From NCBI GenBank assembly GCA_031548005.1, contig JAVBRK010000072.1, positions 1 to 35,303 on the forward strand: DNA of 35,303 nucleotides, read 5' to 3'. Position 1 is the stretch's first letter, and each line of letters opens with the position of its first letter. This DNA comes from BNXB01 sp031548005. GTDB lineage: Bacteria; Bacteroidota; Bacteroidia; Bacteroidales; Azobacteroidaceae. The notes under the pieces were generated by a model. That model did no database searches and was not told the origin of the DNA. It saw only the letters and a list, made by a program, of their open reading frames with translations. A program made the translations under genes and the position numbers. Below, one piece after another: positions 25,272 to 34,521 of the stretch.

Positions 25272-26531
25272 ATGAACTTAAAATCAGTCTTACCATTCGT
25301 ATTCGCCGGATTTGTCTTTATGACTTCCTGTGAAAGCAAAGAAAAAAAATTTATTGATGAAAACATCGGATTTGCAACTCAACAAACCGATCTGATGCTT
25401 CAACAAACCGGTGATCCTCAAGGAAAATATCCACGTACCACCGACCAGGATGGGAATCTGGTATCGACCGGAATGTACGACTGGACTCCCGGATTTTTTC
25501 CCGGAACATTGTGGTACCTGTATGAACTGACGGGCGAGCAGCACTGGAAAGATGACGCGACGAAATGGACCAATAGCCTGGAAGAACTTAAAACTTTTAC
25601 CGGACATCACGATCTGGGTTTCATGATGTACTGCAGCTACGGCAACGGGTACCGCCTCAATCCCAATGATGCATACAAGCAAATCCTGATTGAAAGCGCC
25701 AACTCGCTGTCGACACGCTTCAGTCCGGTAACCGGAACGATCAAGTCCTGGAACTACCGTAAAGCCTGGAACGATACCATCGAATGGTTTTATCCGGTAA
25801 TTATCGATAATATGATGAATCTGGAAATGTTGTTCTTTGCATCCAAAGCGACCGGAGATAAAAAATATTACGACATTGCGGTGACCCATGCAAACACGAC
25901 CATCAAGAATCACCTGCGTCCAGACTACAGCAGTTACCATGTGGTCGACTACGATACGCTGACCGGGGTGGTGAAAGACCAGGCTACCTGCCAGGGATAC
26001 AGCGATAACTCCACCTGGGCGCGCGGTCAGGCCTGGGGAATTTACGGGTTTACTATGATGTTTCGCGAAACCGGAGATTCTACTTATCTGGACGTTGCAA
26101 AGAAAATGGCGGACTGGTACCTGAACAATCCGAATCTGCCTGCCGATAAGGTTCCGTATTGGGACTTCAACGCCGGACAAGAGGGCTATACTGCCGAGTG
26201 GGCTCCTAAAGAAGAAAAATTTCCCAAAAAACCGGGCGAATTCCCGCTGGCCCAATACCGGGACGCATCTGCTGCAACTATCGTAGCCTCTGCATTGTTT
26301 GAACTTTATGATTTTACACACAATAAAATATATGCAGAAGCTGCCACAGAAATGCTGCACAGCCTGGCTTCTCCCGCTTACCGGGCCGCCTTGGGCCAAA
26401 ACGGGGATTTTATTCTGATGCATAGCGTGGGAAGCATCCCCCACGGCGGAGAAATCGATGTTCCCCTGGTTTACGCCGATTATTATTATATCGAAGCATT
26501 ACTGCGGTACAAAAAGTATTTATCGAAATAA
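25272..26531 (+). CDS. GH88 unsaturated glucuronyl hydrolase, lipoprotein
   Basis: The enzyme removes the 4,5-unsaturated uronic acid that a polysaccharide lyase leaves at the non-reducing end, by hydration of the double bond. The signal peptide ends in the lipobox FMTSC (Cys20), so it is membrane-anchored. The alpha/alpha barrel carries DWTPGFFPGTLWYLYEL, then D114 in HHDLGFMMY and D179 in VIIDNMMNLEM, the two conserved catalytic aspartates of the family. GYSDNSTWARGQAWGIYGF and YRDASAATIVASALFEL are further GH88 motifs. It has 419 residues, normal length. It is the last enzyme of the polysaccharide locus and supports the elimination-type chemistry of the lyase at 18906. A long open frame on the opposite strand is a shadow. 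Confidence 0.94.
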   Translation: MNLKSVLPFVFAGFVFMTSCESKEKKFIDENIGFATQQTDLMLQQTGDPQGKYPRTTDQDGNLVSTGMYDWTPGFFPGTLWYLYELTGEQHWKDDATKWTNSLEELKTFTGHHDLGFMMYCSYGNGYRLNPNDAYKQILIESANSLSTRFSPVTGTIKSWNYRKAWNDTIEWFYPVIIDNMMNLEMLFFASKATGDKKYYDIAVTHANTTIKNHLRPDYSSYHVVDYDTLTGVVKDQATCQGYSDNSTWARGQAWGIYGFTMMFRETGDSTYLDVAKKMADWYLNNPNLPADKVPYWDFNAGQEGYTAEWAPKEEKFPKKPGEFPLAQYRDASAATIVASALFELYDFTHNKIYAEAATEMLHSLASPAYRAALGQNGDFILMHSVGSIPHGGEIDVPLVYADYYYIEALLRYKKYLSK

Positions 26532-26533
26532 GA

Positions 26534-27781
26534 ATGAGCTCTTACGAAAATCATTGTTTACAAAATGGTCTGCGGATCATTCATTTACCATCTTCCGGTC
26601 CGGTATCTTATTGCGGTTTTGCAATCAATACCGGATCGAGGGATGAGTTAGCCTCCGAATACGGGATGGCGCATTTTGTAGAGCACATGCTCTTCAAAGG
26701 AACCCGCAAACGCAAAACCTGGCATATTCTGAACCGGATGGAGAATGTAGGCGGCGAATTAAACGCTTACACCTCCAAAGAAGATACATTTTTGTATACT
26801 TCCTGTTTAGCGGAAGATACCGGACGGGCTATCGAACTACTTTCCGACATCGCCTATCACTCCACATTTCCCGAAAAAGAAATCAAAAAAGAACTGGAAG
26901 TCGTACTCGATGAGATCAATTCGTATAAAGATAACCCTTCAGAGCTGATCTTCGATGAATTTGAAAACCTGGTTTTCGAGGGACACCCTTTCGGACACAA
27001 CATCCTGGGAGATAAAAAATCTCTGAAACAATTCCGGCAATCCAAATGCCTCCGCTTTGTTCATCATTTTTACCGGCCCGAAAATATGGTATTCTTTTCG
27101 TACGGAAAGACCCCGTTTTCAAAAATACTGAAACTGGTTGAGAAGTATACCGGGCATCAGGATCGACCTGGGCACGAAGATCAGGAGAGCCAGGATCTTT
27201 TTCCGGAGCGTGTTTCGCCGGAAATTATCCCGGTCAGGCAGGTGGTTACCGATAAAAAGCTCTACCAATCGCACGTTATGATCGGAGGCCGGGCTTACGA
27301 CCTGCATCATGGGAAACGCATGGGACTGTACCTGCTGAACAATATTCTGGGAGGCCCAGGTATGAACAGCCGTCTGAACCTCAGCCTGCGCGAAAAACAC
27401 GGACTGGTTTACCAGGTCGAATCGGGCTTAACCTCCTACTCCGACACCGGGGTGATCAGTATTTATTTTGGAACCGATCCGAAAACGAAAGACCGGTGTA
27501 TCGAACTCGCTCTCCGGGAGATCAACCGGCTGCGTAATGAAAAGCTGAAACCTTCACAATTAGTTGCCGCCAAAAAGCAGCTCAAAGGGCAACTCGGGGT
27601 AGCCTCCGACCACCGGGAAAACATCGCCCTTGGAATGGGAAAAAGCTTTTTGCACTTAAACCGGTATGACAATCTGCCGCAGATTTATGCAAAAATAGAG
27701 GCCGTTACTTCCGATGATTTAATAGAAATCGCCCGGGAGATTTTGAGTGAAGACAAACTTTTTCAATTAATTTATACCTGA
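26534..27781 (+). CDS. M16-family zinc metallopeptidase (processing-peptidase-like)
   Basis: This is an insulinase-type peptidase. The inverted zinc motif HFVEH is at residues 47-51 with the distal ligand E127 (VVLDEI), the usual ~76-residue spacing. Other family segments are present: MENVGGELNAYTSKEDTF, and in the C-terminal half LYLLNNILGGPGMNSRLNLS and REKHGLVYQVESGLTSY. At 415 residues it is a single two-domain subunit, like bacterial homologues of the mitochondrial processing peptidase, and no signal peptide is seen. Its start is 2 bp after the GH88 stop, so it is transcribed with the polysaccharide locus even though such genes are usually housekeeping. Confidence 0.93.
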   Translation: MSSYENHCLQNGLRIIHLPSSGPVSYCGFAINTGSRDELASEYGMAHFVEHMLFKGTRKRKTWHILNRMENVGGELNAYTSKEDTFLYTSCLAEDTGRAIELLSDIAYHSTFPEKEIKKELEVVLDEINSYKDNPSELIFDEFENLVFEGHPFGHNILGDKKSLKQFRQSKCLRFVHHFYRPENMVFFSYGKTPFSKILKLVEKYTGHQDRPGHEDQESQDLFPERVSPEIIPVRQVVTDKKLYQSHVMIGGRAYDLHHGKRMGLYLLNNILGGPGMNSRLNLSLREKHGLVYQVESGLTSYSDTGVISIYFGTDPKTKDRCIELALREINRLRNEKLKPSQLVAAKKQLKGQLGVASDHRENIALGMGKSFLHLNRYDNLPQIYAKIEAVTSDDLIEIAREILSEDKLFQLIYT

Positions 27782-27799
27782 TCCCGGAAAATTTTTCCT

Positions 27800-27807
27800 T
27801 ACTTTTG
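27800..27807 (+). promoter_or_regulatory. -7 box before the alpha/beta hydrolase gene (TACTTTTG)
   Basis: Exact TAnnTTTG match 23 bp before the ATG at 27831. No good -33 box at the canonical distance. Confidence 0.5.
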
Positions 27808-27830
27808 CAAATCACAATCAAAAGTATCGA

Positions 27831-28646
27831 ATGAAAAACTTTATCATATTCACCTTAACAACACTGTTGTTCTTTCCCGGGTACGGGTTCGCCCAAAGTA
27901 CAGATTCATACGAGTTTAAAAAAGATATTCCGTACTACGATCCGGCAATGCGGTTGGATGACTATGCCCAATCGCAGTGCAAATTAGATGTTTATTACCC
28001 CTCCGGGAAAAAGGATTTCATCACCATCGTCTGGTTTCATGGCGGTGGACTCACCGGTGGAGGGAAGCATATTCCCGACGAGTTGAAAGAGCAAGGTATG
28101 GCAGTGGTTCCGGCGGGCTATCGCTTGTCTCCGAAAGCAACACATCCGTCCTACATCGAAGATGCAGCCGCTGCGGTTGCCTGGGTTAAGAAAAATATTG
28201 CCGGGTATGGAGGTAACCCGGATAAAATCATCGTTGCAGGGCATTCTGCCGGGGCTTACCTGGCGTTGATGCTTGCATTGGATAAACAATGGCTCGGAAA
28301 ATACGGGATCGATGCCGATGATATGATGATGTACTATCCTCTGAGTGGTCAGTGCTGCACCCACTACACTATCCGCGAAGAAAAAAAGCTCCCGAAAGAC
28401 CGCTGGTGGATCGACGGATACGCTCCGATCTTCCACATGCGCGCCAAAACAGCCCCCATCATTCTGACCACAGGAGGCCGGAAGCAGGAAATGGACTACC
28501 GTTATGACGAAAACCTGATCCTGAAGCATTGTGCTGAAAAGTCCGGAAATACCGCAGTTGAATTATACGAACTGGAAGGATTCGACCATGGCTCCATGGT
28601 CACCCCCGGAATTCAACTGCTATTTAATATCCTGAAAAGAAAATAA
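27831..28646 (+). CDS. Alpha/beta hydrolase (esterase/lipase-like), exported
   Basis: This is a 271-residue serine hydrolase with a signal peptide (MKNFIIFTLTTLLFFPGYGFAQ). The oxyanion motif HGGG begins at H70 (VWFHGGGLTGG), as in the hormone-sensitive lipase or BD-FAE type. The nucleophile is S139 in VAGHSAGAYLALML. The likely catalytic His lies in ELEGFDHGSM near the C-terminus. The fold suggests a carboxylesterase, for example of acetylated sugars or small esters; the true substrate is unknown. It has its own -7 box and lies 49 bp after the M16 gene, with the M23 gene following after 6 bp. Confidence 0.87.
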   Translation: MKNFIIFTLTTLLFFPGYGFAQSTDSYEFKKDIPYYDPAMRLDDYAQSQCKLDVYYPSGKKDFITIVWFHGGGLTGGGKHIPDELKEQGMAVVPAGYRLSPKATHPSYIEDAAAAVAWVKKNIAGYGGNPDKIIVAGHSAGAYLALMLALDKQWLGKYGIDADDMMMYYPLSGQCCTHYTIREEKKLPKDRWWIDGYAPIFHMRAKTAPIILTTGGRKQEMDYRYDENLILKHCAEKSGNTAVELYELEGFDHGSMVTPGIQLLFNILKRK

Positions 28647-28652
28647 TAAGCA

Positions 28653-30323
28653 GTGAAAAAAATAGCATTCTTATTCCTCATTCTTACTTATTGCCTTTTT
28701 CTAAAATCGCAGGAACCGATCCCTCCACTGGATATTCCGCTTTATTTGAGTGGAAATTTCGGAGAGTTACGCAGTAATCATTTCCACTCAGGCATTGATT
28801 TCAAAACTCAGGGAACTACCGGATTTCCGGTAAAAGCAGTAAAAAACGGGTACGTATCCCGTATTGCTGTCGGCCCTTCCGGATTCGGTCGCGCCATTTA
28901 CCTGAACCACCCGGACGGCACCATGACAGTGTACGGCCATGTGGAGCGGTTTTCAAAATCTATTGAAGCCTTAGTCGTCGACGAGCAATACAAGCAGGAG
29001 TCCTTTACCATAAACTTACTATACGAGCCAAACAAAATACCGGTCAAACAAGGAGAAATTATCGCCTACAGCGGCAACAGCGGAAGTTCAGGAGGCCCCC
29101 ACCTGCACTTTGAAATCCGGGATGCATCGGGTGAGATAATCATGGATCCACTCCCCCTGTTCCGCCAGGTGATCAACGACAATAAAGCCCCTGAAATCCG
29201 GAGCCTGATGTTCTTCCCTCAACGTGGGAAAGGAGTCGTGAACGGCAATTCAGGAGACCAGGTATTTTCTTTGGTAAAAGATAAATCAGGCAGGCAAACC
29301 GTGGGAAAAAATATTATCGCCTGGGGAGAGATCGGGATCGGAATCAAAGCATACGACCGGATGACCGGTACTTCCAACAGTTATGGAGTCAAAGAAATCG
29401 CGCTCAAAGTCGACGGCCGGATTATTTTTCACTCCCGGATAGACCAGTTTGCTTTTGCAGATACACGATATATCAACAGTTTTATCAGTTGGGAAGACTG
29501 GATCGAGCGCCGTTCGTTCCATATAAAATCATTCATCGAACCCGGGAATCAACTGAAAATCTATAAAAATACCGGAAACGGGATCATTAACATCAATGAA
29601 GAGAAGATCTATCGATTTGAATATTCCCTGACTGACGCTTTCGGAAACAAATCGGTTTTTGCATTCAATGTCACCGGTAAGAAATCGGCGATACCGGTCA
29701 TACGTCAGGCGGGCTCCCTGTATCTCTACAGCAATAATAACAATCTGTCTGAAAAAGGACTGCAGCTAACCATCTCCAAAGGAAACCTGTATAAAGACGC
29801 CTACCTGAAAGTCGATACAATCAACCAATATACTCCGTTTTCACCTTTGTACCGTATCCGGGAAAAGGCGCCGCTACACAGTCCTTGCCCTCTGGTTCTG
29901 ACAATCTACAACGATACCTATCCCGATAAATCAAAATACGGTGTTGTATCCATTACCAACGGCAATGAAACCTGGATGGGCGGTGAATACAAAAATGCAA
30001 AAATGTACCTTAATATCCGTCAAACCGGCGATTTTGCCATCAGGATCGACACCGAAAATCCGACAGTGGCACCGGTAAGCCCGGCGCAGTGGGGAAAAAC
30101 CGGACGAATGGCATTCACCGTCAAAGATAATTTAAGTGGAATCGCTTCCTGGAAAGGAACTTTGAACGAAAAATTCGTACTATTTGAATACGATGCGAAG
30201 CGAAATGCACTTTTCTGTGATTTTGATGCCGGCCGGATGAAAAAAGGGAAACAAAAACTCGAGCTAAGAGTAACTGATGGCGCCGGAAATTCAATAACTT
30301 ATAAAAGAGATATTATTTTATAA
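28653..30323 (+). CDS. M23-family peptidoglycan endopeptidase-like protein
   Basis: This is a secreted or periplasmic metallopeptidase of the LytM/lysostaphin type, acting on peptidoglycan cross-bridges or activating other hydrolases. It starts with GTG. A signal peptide of about 19 residues is followed almost at once by the catalytic domain: H45 and D49 in HFHSGIDF, and H150/H152 in PHLHFEIRD, the full zinc-site set. YLNHPDGTMTVYGHVERF is also typical. The ~390-residue C-terminal part (about 170-556) is beta-rich, without a family I can name, and ends in an Ig-like stretch (NEKFVLFEYDAKRNAL to ELRVTDGAGNSI). The catalytic domain at the N-terminus and a large unknown C-terminus are the common Bacteroidales arrangement. 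Confidence 0.9.
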   Translation: MKKIAFLFLILTYCLFLKSQEPIPPLDIPLYLSGNFGELRSNHFHSGIDFKTQGTTGFPVKAVKNGYVSRIAVGPSGFGRAIYLNHPDGTMTVYGHVERFSKSIEALVVDEQYKQESFTINLLYEPNKIPVKQGEIIAYSGNSGSSGGPHLHFEIRDASGEIIMDPLPLFRQVINDNKAPEIRSLMFFPQRGKGVVNGNSGDQVFSLVKDKSGRQTVGKNIIAWGEIGIGIKAYDRMTGTSNSYGVKEIALKVDGRIIFHSRIDQFAFADTRYINSFISWEDWIERRSFHIKSFIEPGNQLKIYKNTGNGIININEEKIYRFEYSLTDAFGNKSVFAFNVTGKKSAIPVIRQAGSLYLYSNNNNLSEKGLQLTISKGNLYKDAYLKVDTINQYTPFSPLYRIREKAPLHSPCPLVLTIYNDTYPDKSKYGVVSITNGNETWMGGEYKNAKMYLNIRQTGDFAIRIDTENPTVAPVSPAQWGKTGRMAFTVKDNLSGIASWKGTLNEKFVLFEYDAKRNALFCDFDAGRMKKGKQKLELRVTDGAGNSITYKRDIIL

Positions 30324-30345
30324 CAAATATTTTGAAAATTTGTAT

Positions 30346-30353
30346 TATCTTTG
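30346..30353 (+). promoter_or_regulatory. -7 box before the C69 dipeptidase gene (TATCTTTG)
   Basis: Exact match to TAnnTTTG, 24 bp before the ATG at 30378 and 22 bp after the M23 stop. A -33 TTTG at canonical spacing is not evident, although TTTG occurs closer at 30331. Confidence 0.55.
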
Positions 30354-30377
30354 GGATTCAAAAATTCACCATATGTT

Positions 30378-32036
30378 ATGAAGAAAATAGTGATTGCCTG
30401 CCTGTCGGCGCTTCTGGTTACAATTCCGGCATCCGCCTGCACCAACCTGATTGTTGCAAAAGGAGCATCGACCGACGGATCGACAATGATTACCTATTCC
30501 GCAGATTCTTACTCCCTGTTTGGAGAACTTTATCACTGGCCGGCTGCAACTTATCCGGCGGGAACCCTGTTGGATGTTTATGAATGGGATACCGGTAAAT
30601 ATTTAGGGAAAATCCCCCAGGTGAGCCAGACTTACAATGTAATCGGCAATATGAACGAACACCAGCTTTGCATTGGTGAAACCACTTTTACCGGACGGGA
30701 AGAATTGATCGACACCACCGGAATTATAGACTACGGAAGCCTGATTTATATCACGCTGCAACGGGCAAAAACAGCTCAGGAAGCGATTCAGGTCATGACA
30801 GGTCTGGTCCGCGATTATGGATATTACAGTAGCGGCGAATCCTTTTCCATCGCGGATAAGAATGAAGTATGGATCATGGAAATGATAGGCAAAGGTGTTG
30901 GAAATAAAGGGGCGGTATGGGTCGCTGTCCGCATTCCCGACAACTGTATTGCCGCGCATGCCAACCAGTCGCGCATCCATCAGTTTCCGTTGAACGACAA
31001 GAAAAACTGCGTTTATTCTCCGGATGTGATCTCATTCGCGCGGGAGAAAGGTTATTTTCAGGGAAAAGATTCCGATTTCAGCTTCTCAAAAACATACAAT
31101 CCTCTTGATTTCGGAGGACTACGTTATTGCGAAGCCCGTGTCTGGAGTTTTTACAATCGCTATTCCTCCAATGCAGCCGAGTGGCTCAATTACGTTCTGG
31201 GAACAGACCCCGAGCCGATGCCTCTGTATCTGAAGCCCGACCGGAAACTCAGCGCCAAAGACCTGATGGACATGATGCGCGACCATTACGAAGGCACAGC
31301 GCTCGATCCGACTAAAGACGTAGGCGCCGGCCCGTTCCGGTCTCCATACCGTTTCTCTCCGTTACAATGGCAGTCAGACAGCGTGGATTACTGCTTCGAG
31401 CGGCCCATCTCCACCCAGCAAACAGGATTTACATTTGTAGGCCAGATGCGGAATCACCTTCCCGACGAAGTCGGAGGCGTACTCTGGTTCGGAGTCGACG
31501 ACGCCAGATTCACAGTTTACACACCAATGTATGCATCGATGACAAAAACTCCCGAATGTTACCGGGTAGGGAACGGAAATTTCAGTCAGTTTTCCTGGAC
31601 TTCCGCTTTCTGGGTTCATAACTGGGTGGCAAATATGGCGTATAACCGTTATGATCAGATGATTACAGACACCAAGCCGCTGCAGGATAAGTTAGAAAAC
31701 GGCTTTATTTCCATGCAACCGCTTGTTGAACAAAAAGCCTCCGAATTGGTTAAGAAAGATAGAAATGAAGCGTTGGAATTTTTGACGGACTACAGCATTT
31801 CCCAGGCTCAGGAATCGACCGCCCGCTGGAAAGCCCTGGGAGAATACCTCGTGGTGAAGTACATGGATGGCGTGGTAAAAAAGGAAAAAGATGGCAAGTT
31901 CATTACCAACGAATACGGAGGGTCACAATACCCGAACCGGCCGAAAATGAGCCCCGAATTTTATCGCAAGATTGTAACTGAAACAGGGGAGAAACTGAAA
32001 GTTAAAGAACTTCCGGAAGACTATTTGAAACAATAA
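30378..32036 (+). CDS. C69-family dipeptidase (PepD-like)
   Basis: This is an N-terminal nucleophile hydrolase that cleaves dipeptides. ATG 30378 is chosen because MKKIVIACLSALLVTIPASA is then a clean signal peptide; the frame extends upstream to 30351 but would put extra residues before the signal. Cys21, the first residue after the signal, begins CTNLIVAKGASTDGSTM, the C69 signature in which the exposed Cys is the catalytic nucleophile. The domain continues with NMNEHQLCIGETTF, then YGYYSSGESFSIADKNEVWI and the HANQSRIHQFP region. The product is 552 residues, normal for the family. It should act outside the cytoplasm, in periplasmic peptide breakdown. The nucleophile Cys also sits where a lipobox Cys would, but the family assignment makes autocatalytic Ntn use more likely. 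Confidence 0.93.
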   Translation: MKKIVIACLSALLVTIPASACTNLIVAKGASTDGSTMITYSADSYSLFGELYHWPAATYPAGTLLDVYEWDTGKYLGKIPQVSQTYNVIGNMNEHQLCIGETTFTGREELIDTTGIIDYGSLIYITLQRAKTAQEAIQVMTGLVRDYGYYSSGESFSIADKNEVWIMEMIGKGVGNKGAVWVAVRIPDNCIAAHANQSRIHQFPLNDKKNCVYSPDVISFAREKGYFQGKDSDFSFSKTYNPLDFGGLRYCEARVWSFYNRYSSNAAEWLNYVLGTDPEPMPLYLKPDRKLSAKDLMDMMRDHYEGTALDPTKDVGAGPFRSPYRFSPLQWQSDSVDYCFERPISTQQTGFTFVGQMRNHLPDEVGGVLWFGVDDARFTVYTPMYASMTKTPECYRVGNGNFSQFSWTSAFWVHNWVANMAYNRYDQMITDTKPLQDKLENGFISMQPLVEQKASELVKKDRNEALEFLTDYSISQAQESTARWKALGEYLVVKYMDGVVKKEKDGKFITNEYGGSQYPNRPKMSPEFYRKIVTETGEKLKVKELPEDYLKQ

Positions 32037-32075
32037 TTTTATTCAAAATAACGGAACAATATTATAATAGGTAGT

Positions 32076-33824
32076 ATGCAAGACGAAGTATTATTGAAGC
32101 AGGTTATTGCCAGGGCGAACTCCTGGATGACAAGCGATTACGATGAAGAAACCCGTAAAGAGGTACAACGGCTACTCGATCAGGAAGATAAAACGGATCT
32201 GATTGAAGCATTTTACAGAGATCTGGAATTCGGAACCGGAGGATTGCGGGGCATCATGGGTGTCGGAACCAACCGGATGAATATCTATACTGTTGGAGCC
32301 GCAACACAGGGTTTAGCCAATTATCTGAAAAAAGAATTCGCTTCTCTGCCGCAAATTAAAGTAGTAATCGGACATGATTGCCGGAATAACAGCCGTAAAT
32401 TCGCTGAAATTTCGGCCGATATTTTTTCTGCAAACGGTATAAAAGCTTATCTTTTCGAAAATCTACGGCCTACCCCGGAAGTTAGCTACGCCATCCGCCA
32501 GTTAGGATGCCAGAGTGGAATTATACTGACAGCATCGCATAATCCCAAAGAATACAACGGATACAAAGCTTACTGGGACGATGGCTCTCAGGTGGTGGCT
32601 CCGCACGACCGGAATATCATCGCCGAAGTCAACCAGGTTGCCTCTGTTTCCAATATCAATTTCAAAGGGAATCCGGCATTGATCGAAATCCTGGGAAAAG
32701 AAACCGACGGACAGTTCATTAAAGATCTGTTGTCGATTTCCCTTTCTCCCGAAGCAATCAAACGACATAACGACATTAAGATCGTATATACTCCGATCCA
32801 CGGTACCGGAGGCCAGTTAATCCCGACAGCCCTGAAAGCCATGGGATTCACCAACATTATTCACGTGCCCGAGCAAGACGTCGTAAGCGGAGACTTTCCA
32901 ACCGTAGCCTCTCCCAACCCGGAAGAGCCTGCAGCTTTGGAAATGGCCATCCGACGGGCTTCTGAAACAGGAGCCGATATGGTTATGGCCTCGGACCCCG
33001 ATGCCGACCGGGTAGGCATAGCCATCCGGAACAACCAGGGCGAATTCGTCCTTGTAAACGGAAACCAGACCCTACTGATCCTGTTCCATTACCTGATTAC
33101 CCGCTGGCGCGAACTCGGACGCCTGAAAGGGAACGAGTACATCGTAAAAACCATTGTTTCCTCAGAATTGGTTAAAAGTATTGCCGTAAAGAATAATGTA
33201 AAAATGTACGACTGCTATACCGGCTTTAAATGGATCGCTACTGTGATGCGGGAAAATGAAGGTAAAAGACAATACATCGGAGGAGGAGAAGAAAGTTATG
33301 GCTTCCTGGCCGAAGATTTCGTCCGCGACAAAGATGCCGTATCGGCCTGTCTGCTGCTCGCCGAAGTGGCAGCCTGGGCAAAAGACAGCGGAAAAACCAT
33401 GTATCAGTTGTTGCAGGATATCTACCTCGAATACGGATTCTCCAAAGAAAAAGGGATCTCCGTTGTTCGGAAAGGGAAATCAGGAGCAGAAGAGATCGAG
33501 GCGATGATGAAAAACTACCGGCAGAATCCCATCACCGAAATCGCAGGATCGAAAGTGGTATTCATCAAAGACTTTGCCAAGCTGATCGGGTACGATTTAG
33601 TTGAAAACGAGCAATTGACCCTCGATATGCCCACCACTTCCAATGTACTTCAATATTTTACAGAAGATAAAACAAAAGTTTCAGTACGCCCCTCGGGAAC
33701 CGAGCCCAAGATCAAATTTTATATCGAAGTCCAGGTTCCGGTAAAAAGCAGGGAAGAATTTGAAACTGTAGATGCTGCCGCCGAGCAAAAAATAAATGAA
33801 GTCCGAAAATCTCTGGGAATCTAA
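32076..33824 (+). CDS. Phosphoglucomutase/phosphomannomutase (alpha-D-phosphohexomutase)
   Basis: This cytoplasmic enzyme interconverts hexose 1- and 6-phosphates. All four active-site loops are visible: the phosphoserine loop LTASHNPKEYNGYK with S154, the Mg-binding loop DPDADRVG (D307, D309, D311), the sugar-binding loop GGGEESYGF, and the phosphate-binding loop VRPSGTEPKIKFY near the C-terminus. Its 582 residues and the opening GTGGLRGIMGVGTNRMN match the long PGM2/PgcA-like group. It may link sugars from glycan uptake to central metabolism, but this gene is normally housekeeping. DUF2461 follows after 5 bp. Confidence 0.96.
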   Translation: MQDEVLLKQVIARANSWMTSDYDEETRKEVQRLLDQEDKTDLIEAFYRDLEFGTGGLRGIMGVGTNRMNIYTVGAATQGLANYLKKEFASLPQIKVVIGHDCRNNSRKFAEISADIFSANGIKAYLFENLRPTPEVSYAIRQLGCQSGIILTASHNPKEYNGYKAYWDDGSQVVAPHDRNIIAEVNQVASVSNINFKGNPALIEILGKETDGQFIKDLLSISLSPEAIKRHNDIKIVYTPIHGTGGQLIPTALKAMGFTNIIHVPEQDVVSGDFPTVASPNPEEPAALEMAIRRASETGADMVMASDPDADRVGIAIRNNQGEFVLVNGNQTLLILFHYLITRWRELGRLKGNEYIVKTIVSSELVKSIAVKNNVKMYDCYTGFKWIATVMRENEGKRQYIGGGEESYGFLAEDFVRDKDAVSACLLLAEVAAWAKDSGKTMYQLLQDIYLEYGFSKEKGISVVRKGKSGAEEIEAMMKNYRQNPITEIAGSKVVFIKDFAKLIGYDLVENEQLTLDMPTTSNVLQYFTEDKTKVSVRPSGTEPKIKFYIEVQVPVKSREEFETVDAAAEQKINEVRKSLGI

Positions 33825-33829
33825 AGAAT

Positions 33830-34504
33830 ATGCAGGATACATTCACAGGTTTTACCCCGGAAACATTTCAGTTCTTCAGAGACCTAGGAGAAAATAATTG
33901 CAAGCCCTGGTTCGATGAACACAAGTATATCTACGAACAAGAGCTTCTGCAACCGTTGAAATCGCTGGTAACAGCGATGACTCCGGCAATGTACGAAGTT
34001 GATAAACAGATCGATTTCCGGCCGAACCGGATGCTATCCCGCATTTACCGCGATACCCGCTTTTCGCACGATAAAACGCCTTACAAAACACATATGTGGA
34101 TGACTTTCCAGCGCCTGGTACCCGAATGGCAGAACTTTCCGGCATTTTTTATGGAAATTTCCGCCGATGGCTACCTGTACGGCATGGGATTGTATGGTTC
34201 CAAGAAAAAAATAATGGACGATCTGCGCGAACGCATCGAATACCAACCGGAGCATTTCCGGGAAATCACCCGGGATCTGACCGGGAAATCCGGATTTATC
34301 CTGGAAGGAGAACAATACAAACGTCCCCTGAAAAATAGTCTTCCGGAATATTTTCAACCCTGGATGCAGCGCAAAAGCGTCTATATCTATAAAAAATGTC
34401 CTGTCGGAAACGAGTTGTTCAACTCCGGTTTTGCTGATTTCCTTTCTTCGGAATTCACCTCGACAAAACCCCTGTACGACTTTCTGGCAGATGTGTGTGA
34501 ATAA
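33830..34504 (+). CDS. DUF2461 family protein
   Basis: This 224-residue cytoplasmic protein has the DUF2461/TIGR02453 pattern: FFRDLGENNCKPWFDEHKYIYEQELLQPL at the start, then FRPNRMLSRIYRDTRFSHDKTPYKTH, then ISADGYLYGMGLYGSKKKIM. No catalytic function is established for the family that I can state. It starts 5 bp after the phosphohexomutase stop and is probably co-transcribed; the DUF47 gene follows after 17 bp. Confidence 0.88.
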   Translation: MQDTFTGFTPETFQFFRDLGENNCKPWFDEHKYIYEQELLQPLKSLVTAMTPAMYEVDKQIDFRPNRMLSRIYRDTRFSHDKTPYKTHMWMTFQRLVPEWQNFPAFFMEISADGYLYGMGLYGSKKKIMDDLRERIEYQPEHFREITRDLTGKSGFILEGEQYKRPLKNSLPEYFQPWMQRKSVYIYKKCPVGNELFNSGFADFLSSEFTSTKPLYDFLADVCE

Positions 34505-34521
34505 TAAATATTAAGTAGCAT

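Noticed and set aside
25290..26444. A 384-codon open frame on the minus strand
   Set aside because: It lies wholly antisense to the GH88 gene, which has all family motifs. The minus-strand translation has no recognisable domain and is a composition shadow.
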